A DNA stretch of 64,000 nucleotides from Streptomyces sp. Mut1. Lineage in GTDB: Bacteria; Actinomycetota; Actinomycetes; Streptomycetales; Streptomycetaceae. The position numbers and the translations under genes were made by a program. The stretch covers positions 4,158,501 to 4,222,500 of the forward strand of contig NZ_CP120997.1 in assembly GCF_030719295.1 (NCBI RefSeq). The letters run 5' to 3'. The notes under the pieces were generated by a model. That model saw only the letters and a program-made list of their open reading frames with translations. It had not been told where the DNA came from and ran no database searches. Positions 29,807-38,662 of this stretch are shown here, piece after piece; the first letter of the stretch is position 1; the number at the start of each line of letters is the position of its first letter.

Positions 29807-31312
29807 TCAGCCAAACCGAATAGGGGAGGGCGACGCGTCGGGGTGGTCGTCCGCCGGCAGATGGCGGCTGACCTCAGCAGTCGTCAGCCCGAGACCGCCC
29901 AGGGTGATCTCGTCCCAGGCCCGGAGCCGGCGCGTGGAGCGGTCCAGATAGAGCACCGACGCGAGCACCTGTTCCGGCTTCTTGTTCTGTACGGCCCGCA
30001 GCCCGCCGCCACCCGTGGAGCCCTCCACCATCAGCCGGGTGCCGCCCTTCAGGACCTCGTTCTGCCGGTGGTGCACATGGCCGGCCAGGGCCAGCGGGAC
30101 CTCGCCGTCCGTCTCCTCCGCCGCCTCCGGTTCGTGGGCGACGGCGATGTCTGCGGGCGTGCCGGACCGCTGCTGCTCGCGCAGGGCGGCGGCGAGCGTG
30201 CGGCCCGCCACGCGCTGGACGTCCTCGGACTGCTCGGGTCCCGCCCGGTCCGGGGTGAACTGCGGGTCCCCGACGCCGGCGACCCGCAGCCCGCCGACGG
30301 TGACGGTCCGGCCCTGGTCCAGGACGTGCACGTTCTTGAAGCGCTTCTTGTTCTCCAGGTACTTCTGCGTCACCGACGAGTCGTGGTTCCCGCGCACCCA
30401 GACGTACGGGGCGCCGAGGTCGGCGATGGGGTCCAGGAAGCCGTTCTCGACGGCGGTGCCGTGGTCCATGGTGTCGCCCGAGTCGATGATCACGTCGATG
30501 TCGTACTGCTCGACGAGCGAGCCGATGATGTGCCACGCGGCCGGGTTGAGGTGGATGTCGGAGACGTGCAGGACGCGCAGGGTCGCCGGGTTCGGGCTGT
30601 AGACGGGGAGCGTCGATGTGGCGTCGTACAGCTTGGTGACGTTGGTGACCAGCCGGGCCAGCTCCTGCTGGTAGACGTCGAAGTCCGTGACGATCGAGCG
30701 GGCGTCGCCGACGACGGAGGGGGCGCTGGAGAGCAGCCCGGAGAACTTGGGCTCCAGGACCGATTTGGGGTTCCAGGTGGCGTACGCGCCGACGCCGGAC
30801 GCGGCCAGCAGCGCGAGGGCGAGTCCGCCGGCCGCCAGGGCCCGGCGCGGCCTGCGGTAGACGGCCAGACCGAGCGCGGTGGCCCCGGTGACGACCGCCA
30901 CGCAGGAGCGCAGGGCGAGCTCGCGGGTGCCGGACGCGACATCCGCGGTGACCTCGTCCTCCAGGCCCGACAGTCGTTCCGGATGCTGGACCAGGGCCTC
31001 GGAGCGGACCGGGTCGAGCCGGTCCACGTCGACGTCGAGCCGGACCGGTGCGTGGTGCGAGTCCAGCTCCAGGGCGCCGAGCGGCGAGACGTTGATCTTG
31101 GTGCCGCCGCTGAGCGAGGGCCGCAGGGTCATCGTCGTGTCCATCGGCCCCACGGGCGTACGGACGCTGCCGACGGCCAGCAGCCCCAGCCAGGCGCCGA
31201 ACAGCACGACGACGACCAGGCCCAGCGCCCGGACGAAGGGCCGGGGCGAGGTGAGGGGCCCGCCGGTGGTGGGGCGGGTCGGCGGGCGGAGGAGGTGACG
31301 GGCGCGGGCCAT
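29807..31312 (-). CDS. Membrane-anchored metallophosphoesterase
   Basis: A 501-residue protein with one N-terminal membrane segment (about 28-50, ALGLVVVVLFGAWLGLL) and a second around 165-210. The calcineurin-like phosphoesterase domain lies at about 260-460 with the metal motifs VSDIHL, DSGDTMDHG, VRGNHDS and GHVHH in order. Such enzymes hydrolyse phosphomonoesters or diesters; the substrate is not evident. Topology places the catalytic domain after the second helix, probably outside the cytoplasm. The ATG at 31312 is preferred over a longer shadow extension. It is divergent from the small metallopeptidase gene. Confidence 0.88.
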   Translation of the reverse strand: MARARHLLRPPTRPTTGGPLTSPRPFVRALGLVVVVLFGAWLGLLAVGSVRTPVGPMDTTMTLRPSLSGGTKINVSPLGALELDSHHAPVRLDVDVDRLDPVRSEALVQHPERLSGLEDEVTADVASGTRELALRSCVAVVTGATALGLAVYRRPRRALAAGGLALALLAASGVGAYATWNPKSVLEPKFSGLLSSAPSVVGDARSIVTDFDVYQQELARLVTNVTKLYDATSTLPVYSPNPATLRVLHVSDIHLNPAAWHIIGSLVEQYDIDVIIDSGDTMDHGTAVENGFLDPIADLGAPYVWVRGNHDSSVTQKYLENKKRFKNVHVLDQGRTVTVGGLRVAGVGDPQFTPDRAGPEQSEDVQRVAGRTLAAALREQQRSGTPADIAVAHEPEAAEETDGEVPLALAGHVHHRQNEVLKGGTRLMVEGSTGGGGLRAVQNKKPEQVLASVLYLDRSTRRLRAWDEITLGGLGLTTAEVSRHLPADDHPDASPSPIRFG

Positions 31313-31418
31313 TGGGTGCCTGTGCCCCGGGCCCGGGGCGGATATGCCCTTTCCGGAGGCTTTCCGGGGGCTTTCCGGGGCCGAGGCGTGTGCGGTGCCC
31401 GTACGGGACAATGGCCGG

Positions 31419-31769
31419 GTGCTGGAGATGACGAGGGAAGCGTTCGAGGAACTGGTCGCCGAGGCGCTGGACCGGATTCCGCCGGAGCTGACCCGGCTGA
31501 TGGACAACGTCGCGGTGTTCGTCGAGGACGAACCGGAATCCGATGATCCGGAACTGCTCGGTCTGTACGAGGGCACGCCGCTGACCGAGCGCGGTGAGTG
31601 GTACGCGGGCGTGCTCCCGGACCGGATCACCATCTACCGGGGGCCGACGCTGCGGATGTGCGAGACGCGCGAGGACGTCGTGGCCGAGACCGAGATCACG
31701 GTCGTCCACGAGATCGCCCATCACTTCGGCATCGACGACGAGAGGCTGCACGCGCTGGGCTACGGGTGA
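31419..31769 (+). CDS. Minimal zinc metallopeptidase family protein
   Basis: A 116-residue protein with HExxH (VVHEIAHHFGI) near residues 98-108 and the N-terminal pattern TREAFEELVAEALDRIPPEL of the actinobacterial metallopeptidase-family/zincin-like group (DUF1025). The GTG at 31419 is used. An ATG three codons later (31428) is also possible. No signal peptide is visible, so it is cytoplasmic. Its peptidase activity is assumed from the motif only. Confidence 0.85.
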   Translation: MLEMTREAFEELVAEALDRIPPELTRLMDNVAVFVEDEPESDDPELLGLYEGTPLTERGEWYAGVLPDRITIYRGPTLRMCETREDVVAETEITVVHEIAHHFGIDDERLHALGYG

Positions 31770-31929
31770 GCCTCCGGGGGCCGTCACCTGTGAACGAGGT
31801 GTGCGGACCGGCCGGGCGGGCGTGTCCCCGGCGGGTCGGCGGGAGTTGGGCACGGCACACCCGGCTCGTTCATGTCAGGAATGCCAGACCGGCCGGCCCG
31901 TCCTCCCTCGTGCCCCCGGAGGTGCCCCC

Positions 31930-32529
31930 GTGCGCCAGTTGCCCGTCCCCGTCCGCTGGGCGGCCGTCACCGCTGTGACGCTCGCCACCTCCACCGGCTG
32001 TATGAGCGTCGGCTCCGACGGTGCGGAGCCCGTGTCCTCGCGGTCCGCCGACGAGAAGGGCGCCGCGGTCGAGCCGAACGGCACCACGGTGACGGGCACC
32101 GGCAGCTCCGGCGCGGGCGGCGCCGGGGCGCAGTCGCAGCGGCGGAGCGCCGGTCCGGGCGCCCCGAGCGCCTCCGCGTCACCGACCGGGAGCCCCGCGT
32201 CCGAGGAGTCCCGGCCGGACGGGGACCGCGACCGGGCCGGCCGCCCGTCCGGGCCGGAGGCGTCGGCCGCCCCGGGGACGGGCGGGCAGCCGGAGCCCCC
32301 GGGCCCCTCCGACCCGGACCCGGGGCCGGACCCGGAGGACACCCCGGGGCCGCCGGACCCGCCGGAGCCCGAGCCGGAGCCCTCGAAGCCCGATGAGCCC
32401 TCGGAGCCCGAGCAGCCGGCACCCTCGGCGTCCCCGGCCGCGCAGTTCCGGACCGACGCGATGGGGTGGCCGGACGAGGTGGACATGCTGCGGACACCGG
32501 AGGCATCACCGCAGGCGGGACCCGCTTGA
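31930..32529 (+). CDS. Proline-rich secreted lipoprotein
   Basis: A 199-residue protein from GTG 31930 with GGAGG at 31918-31922. The short signal VRWAAVTAVTLATSTGC ends in a lipobox with Cys at about residue 21. The mature part is disordered and dominated by Ser/Gly/Ala, then by acidic Pro repeats (DPDPGPDPED, PEPEPEP), ending with a short FRTDAMGWPDEVDML segment. The composition suggests a surface-tethered spacer. Function unknown; it is not a recognised family. Confidence 0.72.
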   Translation: MRQLPVPVRWAAVTAVTLATSTGCMSVGSDGAEPVSSRSADEKGAAVEPNGTTVTGTGSSGAGGAGAQSQRRSAGPGAPSASASPTGSPASEESRPDGDRDRAGRPSGPEASAAPGTGGQPEPPGPSDPDPGPDPEDTPGPPDPPEPEPEPSKPDEPSEPEQPAPSASPAAQFRTDAMGWPDEVDMLRTPEASPQAGPA

Positions 32530-32739
32530 GGGGCCGGCCGCAGGGAGGCGGTTTGCGCGATGTGGGGGAGAGTGCGTATGGTGGTAGATCGTTTGATCCC
32601 ATTGCCCGGCGCCGACACAGAAGAGCGCCGTGTGGCGCGTACTCTCCCTTGCCGTGGCTGGACCGCATTGAGGCGGTCGAAATTGCGAATCACGGAGTTA
32701 CGGGCGCGTGCCGAGACTCCGGAAGGTTTCGCATTTCGC
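32530..32739 (+). other. Structured 5' leader of the DEAD-box helicase gene
   Basis: About 210 bases separate the lipoprotein stop from the helicase ATG. The stretch holds several short self-complementary segments (for example gcgccgtgtggcgc near 32625 and gaccgcattgaggcggtc near 32660) and is AT-richer near its end. Long leaders are common on cold-responsive helicase genes. No riboswitch class was recognised. Confidence 0.35.
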
Positions 32740-34887
32740 ATGTCAATTTCCAGTTCTGACCACACCGTCATGCCCGAGCACGTCGAGAACGACGAGCTCA
32801 CCGAGGTCACCGCAGTCGCGGAGGCCGTCGTCGAGTCCGCCGCGTCCGAGGCCGCGGACGCCGAGCCGACCATCTCCTTCGCCGACCTGGGCCTGCCCGA
32901 GGGCATCGTCCGCAAGCTCGCGCAGAATGGTGTGACCGCGCCCTTCCCGATCCAGGCGGCGACCATCCCGGACGCCCTGGCCGGCAAGGACATCCTCGGC
33001 CGTGGCCGTACCGGCTCCGGCAAGACCCTCTCCTTCGGTCTGCCGACCCTGTCCGCCCTGGCCGGCGGGCACACCGAGAAGAAGAAGCCCCGCGCGATCA
33101 TCCTCACCCCGACCCGCGAGCTCGCGATGCAGGTCGCGGACGCGCTCCAGCCGTACGGCGACGTGCTCGGCCTGAAGATGAAGGTCGTCTGCGGCGGTAC
33201 GTCGATGGGCAACCAGATCTACGCGCTGGAGCGCGGTGTCGACGTCCTCGTCGCCACCCCGGGCCGGCTGCGCGACATCATCAACCGGGGCGCCTGCTCC
33301 CTGGAGAACGTCCAGGTCGCCGTCCTCGACGAGGCCGACCAGATGTCCGACCTGGGCTTCCTGCCCGAGGTCACCGAGCTGCTCGACCAGATCCCCGGCG
33401 GCGGCCAGCGCATGCTCTTCTCCGCCACCATGGAGAACGAGATCGGCACCCTGGTCAAGCGCTACCTGAGCAACCCGGTCACCCACGAGGTCGACTCCGC
33501 CCAGGGCAACGTCTCGACCATGTCCCACCACGTCCTCGTCGTGAAGCCGAAGGACAAGGCGCCGGTCACCTCCGCCATCGCCGCCCGCAAGGGCCGCACC
33601 ATCATCTTCGTCCGCACCCAGCTGGGCGCCGACCGCATCGCCGAGCAGCTCGTCGACGCGGGCGTCAAAGCGGACGCGCTGCACGGCGGCATGACCCAGG
33701 GCGCGCGCACCCGCGTCCTGGAGGACTTCAAGAAGGGCTACGTCAACGCGCTCGTCGCGACCGACGTCGCCGCGCGCGGTATCCACGTCGACGGCATCGA
33801 CCTGGTCCTGAACGTGGACCCGGCCGGTGACCACAAGGACTACCTGCACCGCTCGGGCCGTACCGCCCGTGCCGGCAAGTCCGGGGTCGTCGTCTCGCTG
33901 GCCCTGCCGCACCAGCGCCGCCAGATCTTCCGCCTGATGGAGGACGCGGGCGTCGACGCCTCGCGTCACATCGTCCAGGGCGCGGGCGTCTTCGAGCCGG
34001 AGGTCGCCGAGATCACCGGCGCCCGCTCGCTCACCGAGGTCCAGGCCGACTCCGCGAACAACGCCGCCAAGCAGGCCGAGCGCGAGGCCGCCGAGCTGAG
34101 CAAGCAGCTGGAGCGCGTCCAGCGCCGTGCCGTGGAGCTCCGCGAGGAGGCCGGGCGTCTGGTCGCCCGCGCGGCGCGCGAGCGGGGCGACGACCCCGAG
34201 GCCGCCGTGGCCGAGGTCACCGCCGAGGCCGAGGCCGCCCTCGCGGCCGCCGCCGTTCCGGAGCAGCCGGCCGCGCGCGAGGAACGCCGCGACGAGCGGG
34301 GCAACTACGAGCGCCGCGACAACCGCGGTGGCTACCGGGGCAACGACCGCCGCGACGACCGTGTCGGCGAGCGCTCCGGCCGTCCCGCCGGCCAGAGCGG
34401 CTACCGGGGCAGCAGCGACCGCCCCTCGTTCCGCAGCAGCAACGACCGTCGTGACGACCGTCCCTCGGGCGGCTTCCGCTCGGGTGGCGGCGACCGTCGC
34501 GACGACCGTGGTGGCCGTTCCTTCGAGCGCCGCGACGAGCGCCCCTCGTTCAACCGTGACCGTCGTGACGACCGTCCCTCGGGCGGCTTCCGCTCGGGTG
34601 GCGGCGACCGTCGCGACGACCGTGGTGGCCGTTCCTTCGAGCGCCGCGACGAGCGCCCCTCGTTCAACCGTGACCGTCGTGACGACCGTCCCTCCGGCGG
34701 CTTCCGCTCCGGTGGCGGCGACCGTCCGTTCAACCGCGACCGTCGTGACGACCGCCCCTCGGGCGGCTTCCGCTCCGGCGGCGGCGACCGCCCGACCGGC
34801 CGCCGTGACGACCACCGTTCGACCGGCACCAGCACCGGCTCCTTCGGCCGCCGCGACGACAAGCCGCGCTGGAAGCGCAACGGCTGA
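32740..34887 (+). CDS. DEAD-box RNA helicase with RGG-like repeat tail
   Basis: A 715-residue SF2 helicase. The Q motif region (ISFADLGLPEGIV...APFPIQ) is near residues 45-70, Walker A GRGRTGSGKT near 87-96, PTRELAMQ, TPGRLRD, DEADQMSDLGF (DEAD box), SATMENE, then the second domain with ATDVAARGIHVDGIDLV and HRSGRTARAG. A Glu/Ala coiled stretch (about 440-510) leads to an Arg/Asp/Gly-rich tail built on a 38-residue repeat (114 bp of DNA). It resembles RhlE/CsdA-like helicases of Streptomyces, with a role in RNA structure remodelling or ribosome assembly. ATG 32740 is used; another ATG lies at 32770. Confidence 0.92.
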   Translation: MSISSSDHTVMPEHVENDELTEVTAVAEAVVESAASEAADAEPTISFADLGLPEGIVRKLAQNGVTAPFPIQAATIPDALAGKDILGRGRTGSGKTLSFGLPTLSALAGGHTEKKKPRAIILTPTRELAMQVADALQPYGDVLGLKMKVVCGGTSMGNQIYALERGVDVLVATPGRLRDIINRGACSLENVQVAVLDEADQMSDLGFLPEVTELLDQIPGGGQRMLFSATMENEIGTLVKRYLSNPVTHEVDSAQGNVSTMSHHVLVVKPKDKAPVTSAIAARKGRTIIFVRTQLGADRIAEQLVDAGVKADALHGGMTQGARTRVLEDFKKGYVNALVATDVAARGIHVDGIDLVLNVDPAGDHKDYLHRSGRTARAGKSGVVVSLALPHQRRQIFRLMEDAGVDASRHIVQGAGVFEPEVAEITGARSLTEVQADSANNAAKQAEREAAELSKQLERVQRRAVELREEAGRLVARAARERGDDPEAAVAEVTAEAEAALAAAAVPEQPAAREERRDERGNYERRDNRGGYRGNDRRDDRVGERSGRPAGQSGYRGSSDRPSFRSSNDRRDDRPSGGFRSGGGDRRDDRGGRSFERRDERPSFNRDRRDDRPSGGFRSGGGDRRDDRGGRSFERRDERPSFNRDRRDDRPSGGFRSGGGDRPFNRDRRDDRPSGGFRSGGGDRPTGRRDDHRSTGTSTGSFGRRDDKPRWKRNG
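34444..34800 (+). repeat. 114-bp tandem repeat in the helicase tail
   Basis: Units beginning gaccgtcgtgacgaccg start at 34444, 34558, 34672 and 34738. The first two intervals are exactly 114 bp, and the third is shortened to 66 bp by loss of 48 bp (16 codons). All changes keep the frame, coding for repeated Arg-Arg-Asp-Asp-Arg / Gly-Gly-Phe-Arg-Ser modules. Confidence 0.9.
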
Positions 34888-34921
34888 GCGTGTGCTGAAG
34901 ACCTGCTGAAGGTCTGTTGAG

Positions 34922-34955
34922 AGCGGGCCCGTCCTCCATGGACGGGCCCGCTTTC
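34922..34955 (+). terminator. Terminator of the DEAD-box helicase gene
   Basis: A perfect 13-bp stem (34922-34934 with 34940-34952, loop tccat) followed by TTTC, 35 bases past the helicase stop. Confidence 0.85.
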
Positions 34956-35160
34956 GCATGGGCCGGAAGAGGCCTGCCGACCTGCACGGCCCGGCCCTTT
35001 TGAACGAGTTCGAAATGGGCGTTGGCGTGTCCGCGACTGCTGTTATGGTCACCGCATCTGCGCGGGGGTGGGTGCGCGCGGCAACTGCCGCACCGCGAAG
35101 GCCGGATGTGATCTCCGCCGGCCTCTCCCCGCGCCTTGTTCCTGGGGAGGGACCTTCAAC

Positions 35161-38100
35161 GTGACCCGCTCTTCCAACGGGTGGAGACACCGGCGCGCCT
35201 CCGCGCGCATCGCTCTTCTGACCACCTTGGCGATGACCGCCGGGGCGAGCGCGATGGCCACAGGCACAGCCGTCGCCGATACGGCCGCCGAGACCGTGAT
35301 CGTGAAGCCGGGCGCCCGCTTCGTACCCCGCGAGACACGCGTGCTGAACGCCGGTGACACGGGCTTCCTGACGGCCAGTGAGGGCGACGACGGCCTGCGC
35401 TGGATCGACTACGCGTCCGGTAAGCAGACCGTGCTGCCCGACCGGCTTCCGAAGGCGCCGGAGTACGACCCCGAGGCGGTCCGCCCCCGTGGCGACTGGC
35501 CCACCGGATTCGGGCACGGCTCCGACACCGTGGCGGTCTACGCGGAGAGCCCGAGCCCGCATGTGACGCTGCGACAGGGCGCGGGCGGCGGACCGGTCAC
35601 GAGCATCGCGATCCCGGAGGGCCAGACGTATGTGGGGACGTACGGCACGACCGTCGTCACCCGCACCGGCACCGAGAGCGCGGTGACCGGCCTCCACCTG
35701 CTGCGGACCGCGAACGGCGAGGTCGAGGACCAGCGGCTGGAGGGGCTTCCCGAGGGGTGGAACCTGTCGGTCTCCGACGGGGACGCCCGCTCGGTCGTGG
35801 TCCGGGGAATCTCCTGGGAGGGCACCACCATGGCCCAGGGCTGGTGGCTCCTCGACCTGGCGAGCGGGACGCTCCAGGCCCTGGACAAGCATGCCTCGGA
35901 CGTCACTCTGGGCACGGACACCGTGCTGCAAGTGGGCTCCTACGCCGCCCAGCTGTTCGACCGCGAGGATCTGTCGGCCGAACCCCGGTCGTTCGACCTG
36001 CGGAACTACGCGCACGACTCGACCTTCAGGATGCTCGGGAACTCCCTCGTCGGGGTCGCGCCCGTCAACACCGGCAACAACGAGTACCGCGGCGACAACC
36101 TGGTGCGCATCTCCGACGACGGCAGGACCACCGGGAACCTGCTGGCCGTCGCCCACCCCGACCTGGCCCGGACACCGGACGGCTCCCTCCTGGTCGCGGG
36201 CGCCGAGACCCGGACCGCCGAGGGCCCTCTCGACTGGGGCTACTACCGGTTCACGGAAGCCGCCGACGGGACCGTGAAGCGCACGCGCGTCGCGGACATC
36301 GAGGACATGCCCGCCCGGCCCGCGGGCATCGCCCTGGGCAGCGGCATCCTCACCACGGCGGACGACTCCCGCCTGTTCCAGCCGGGCACGTACATCGGCG
36401 CGTACCGGAGCACGTGGCTCAAGACGACCGGCCGCCCCGACGAGGTCCGTACGACCGTGGACGGCCTCACCAGCGGGCGGGACGCGGACTGTGGCTGGGG
36501 CGGCGACGATCCGTACTGCGTGACCATGTTCGCGAGCGGCGACGGGCTCCACGGCCGCGAGGAGGGCACCGAACGCGGTCAGACGATGCTCTTCCGCAAC
36601 GGCGCCGAGGAATGGGGCCCGCAGCTCACCACGGGCCTGATGACTCCCCAGCTGATCGACCTCTCCGGCCGGTTCGGCGTGGTGAACGAGGCGTCGGGCG
36701 CCGGTCAGAAGGTCGTCGAGTTCCAGGGGAGCACCGACTCGGGCAAGGTGCTGGAGACCCGGTCGCAAACGGTCGCGGCGCTGTGGGGCAACACGCTGTG
36801 GAGCAATCTCCCCGGCTCGCCCACCGTCGCGTCGAAGACCCTGACGACCGGCGCGGCCGGCGCCTCGTTCACCACACCCAACCAGTGCGTTCCCACCGAG
36901 TTGCAGGCCGTGGGCCGCTGGGTGCACTGGCTGTGCCGGGACGGGGGCTGGGTCAAGGGCGCGGGCGTCTACGACCGGCAGACCGGCCGCTTCGTGACCG
37001 CACCCGACGACGACACCCTCCTCGCCGACGGCTACTTCGTCACTCACGAGGAGGGCGGCGGACTCACCCTCTTCGACCTGCACAACGGCCTGCCGGCCGG
37101 CGGGACGTACGCCGATCTGCCGCAGCGGACACTGGTGGACGCGGCGGACCTGGGCCGGAGCACCGTGCGCCGCTCAGGCTGGACCGTGGACCGCTTCGGC
37201 GGCCACGTCGCGTACACCGGGGACGACCGGCGGGTGCGCATCGTTCCCACGGGCATCCCCGCCTCGGCCCTGACCGTCATCGACGCCGAGGCACCGGGCG
37301 GCTCGCTCGACCTGCGGGCGTCCGCCCCGCACTGGCAGGGCTCCTGGTGGCTGTCCAAGCCCGCCGCCTCCTGGCAGCTGACGCTGAGGAACACGGCGTC
37401 GGGCGCCGCGGTGCGCACCCTCTCCGGCGGTGAGGCGCGTGGTCTGGTGACGGCCTCGTGGGACGGCAGGACCGCCGCCGGCGCGTACGCCCCCAACGGC
37501 GCCTACACCTGGACCCTCACCGCCGCGCCCGCCGACGGCGTGGGCGCCGCCCTGACCACCTCCGGGACCGTCGAGCTGACCGGTGGGGCGGCCGTGGCCC
37601 GGGACTTCGTCGGGAACGACGGCTTCGGCGACCTCCTGGCCTTCACCTCGGCCGGCACCGCCGACTGGCGTGCGGGCACGGGCACCGGGACCGGGCGGGT
37701 CGAGGACAAGGTGTCGGCCACCGGCTGGACGGGCGACAACACCGTGACCGCCGCCGTGCCGTTCGAGGACATCGACGGCGACCGCTGCAACGACGTGCTG
37801 GTCCGTACGAAGGCCGGCGAGCTGCGCGCGTACAAGCCGGCCTGCGGCGCCGCGTTCAAGCCCTCCACGCCGTACACGAGGATCGGCGCCGGCTGGAACA
37901 TGTTCGACGCCCTGACCTCGCCCGGCGACATGACGGGCGACGGCCACGCGGACCTGCTCGGCCGGACGCCCGAGGGCGACCTGTACTTCTACCGCGGCAG
38001 GGGCAACGGCCTCTTCGAGCCCCGGGTGAAGATCGGCTACAGCTGGCACGGCTATCTCCTGGCCGGCATGGGCGACCTCGACGGCGACGGCAACGGCGAC

Positions 38101-38367
38101 CTGCTGGCCCGGGACCGCTCGGGCCTGGTCTGGCGCTACCCGTCCACCGGCAACGGCACGCTCGGCACCCGCGTTCAGGTCGGTTACGGCTGGACCATGT
38201 ACGACACGATGGTCGGCTCCGGCGACCTGAACGGCGACGGCAGGGCGGACCTGCTCGCGCGGGACGCGTCCGGGGTGCTGTGGAGCTACCGGGGCGACGG
38301 CAAGGGCGCCCTGGCCGCGCGGGTGAAGGTCGGCGGCAGCTGGCAGATGTACCAGCACCTCTTCTGA
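35161..38367 (+). CDS. Large secreted FG-GAP/VCBS repeat protein
   Basis: A 1068-residue exported protein from GTG 35161, preceded by GGGGAGGGA. The signal peptide (about 1-41) ends ATGTAVADT. Most of the length (about 45-700) is beta-propeller-like repeats with no catalytic motif seen. A FlgD/Ig-like segment (WDGRTAAGAYAPNGAYTWTL, near 765-785) follows. The C-terminal 250 residues carry four FG-GAP/VCBS calcium-binding repeats: DIDGDRCNDVL, DMTGDGHADLL, DLDGDGNGDLL and DLNGDGRADLL. Related Streptomyces proteins are extracellular; the ligand and function are unknown. It is monocistronic, between the helicase terminator and tRNA-Lys. Confidence 0.85.
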   Translation: MTRSSNGWRHRRASARIALLTTLAMTAGASAMATGTAVADTAAETVIVKPGARFVPRETRVLNAGDTGFLTASEGDDGLRWIDYASGKQTVLPDRLPKAPEYDPEAVRPRGDWPTGFGHGSDTVAVYAESPSPHVTLRQGAGGGPVTSIAIPEGQTYVGTYGTTVVTRTGTESAVTGLHLLRTANGEVEDQRLEGLPEGWNLSVSDGDARSVVVRGISWEGTTMAQGWWLLDLASGTLQALDKHASDVTLGTDTVLQVGSYAAQLFDREDLSAEPRSFDLRNYAHDSTFRMLGNSLVGVAPVNTGNNEYRGDNLVRISDDGRTTGNLLAVAHPDLARTPDGSLLVAGAETRTAEGPLDWGYYRFTEAADGTVKRTRVADIEDMPARPAGIALGSGILTTADDSRLFQPGTYIGAYRSTWLKTTGRPDEVRTTVDGLTSGRDADCGWGGDDPYCVTMFASGDGLHGREEGTERGQTMLFRNGAEEWGPQLTTGLMTPQLIDLSGRFGVVNEASGAGQKVVEFQGSTDSGKVLETRSQTVAALWGNTLWSNLPGSPTVASKTLTTGAAGASFTTPNQCVPTELQAVGRWVHWLCRDGGWVKGAGVYDRQTGRFVTAPDDDTLLADGYFVTHEEGGGLTLFDLHNGLPAGGTYADLPQRTLVDAADLGRSTVRRSGWTVDRFGGHVAYTGDDRRVRIVPTGIPASALTVIDAEAPGGSLDLRASAPHWQGSWWLSKPAASWQLTLRNTASGAAVRTLSGGEARGLVTASWDGRTAAGAYAPNGAYTWTLTAAPADGVGAALTTSGTVELTGGAAVARDFVGNDGFGDLLAFTSAGTADWRAGTGTGTGRVEDKVSATGWTGDNTVTAAVPFEDIDGDRCNDVLVRTKAGELRAYKPACGAAFKPSTPYTRIGAGWNMFDALTSPGDMTGDGHADLLGRTPEGDLYFYRGRGNGLFEPRVKIGYSWHGYLLAGMGDLDGDGNGDLLARDRSGLVWRYPSTGNGTLGTRVQVGYGWTMYDTMVGSGDLNGDGRADLLARDASGVLWSYRGDGKGALAARVKVGGSWQMYQHLF

Positions 38368-38466
38368 GCCCACCGAGCCCGCCCCCACCCCGATGACGGG
38401 GCCGCGCAGCTGATACCCGATCGGCTGCGCGGCCGGGGCGGGCTATGCTCGTGGGTGATTCGCCGA

Positions 38467-38540
38467 GGGCCGTTAGCTCAATTGGTCAGAGCAGCGGACT
38501 TTTAATCCGTTGGTTGTGGGTTCGAGTCCCACACGGCCTA
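38467..38540 (+). tRNA. tRNA-Lys(TTT)
   Basis: Cloverleaf with acceptor GGGCCGT/ACGGCCT, anticodon stem-loop GGACTTTTAATCC (anticodon TTT) and T-arm GTGGGTTCGAGTCCCAC. CCA is not encoded. A 14-bp hairpin terminator follows. Confidence 0.95.
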
Positions 38541-38546
38541 CCTCGT

Positions 38547-38579
38547 GGCCCCGGACCGGCACATCGCCGGTCCGGGGCC
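38547..38579 (+). terminator. Terminator of tRNA-Lys
   Basis: Perfect 14-bp stem (38547-38560 with 38566-38579, loop acatc) starting seven bases past the tRNA. Confidence 0.75.
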
Positions 38580-38662
38580 GCCGTGCGTTCCCGTGCGGGC
38601 CCGGACCGCTGTCGGTGCCCTCCGCTACCGTTGACGGTCAACACGGCGTTGAGGGGGCCGCA

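Noticed and set aside
34922..34955. Possible CRISPR or attachment-site repeat
   Set aside because: A single hairpin with a T run fits a terminator. No spaced identical repeats occur anywhere in the window, so no CRISPR array is called.
32743..37083. A 1446-codon minus-strand frame opposite the helicase and the FG-GAP gene
   Set aside because: Shadow frame caused by strong third-position GC. It spans a terminator and two well-supported plus-strand genes.
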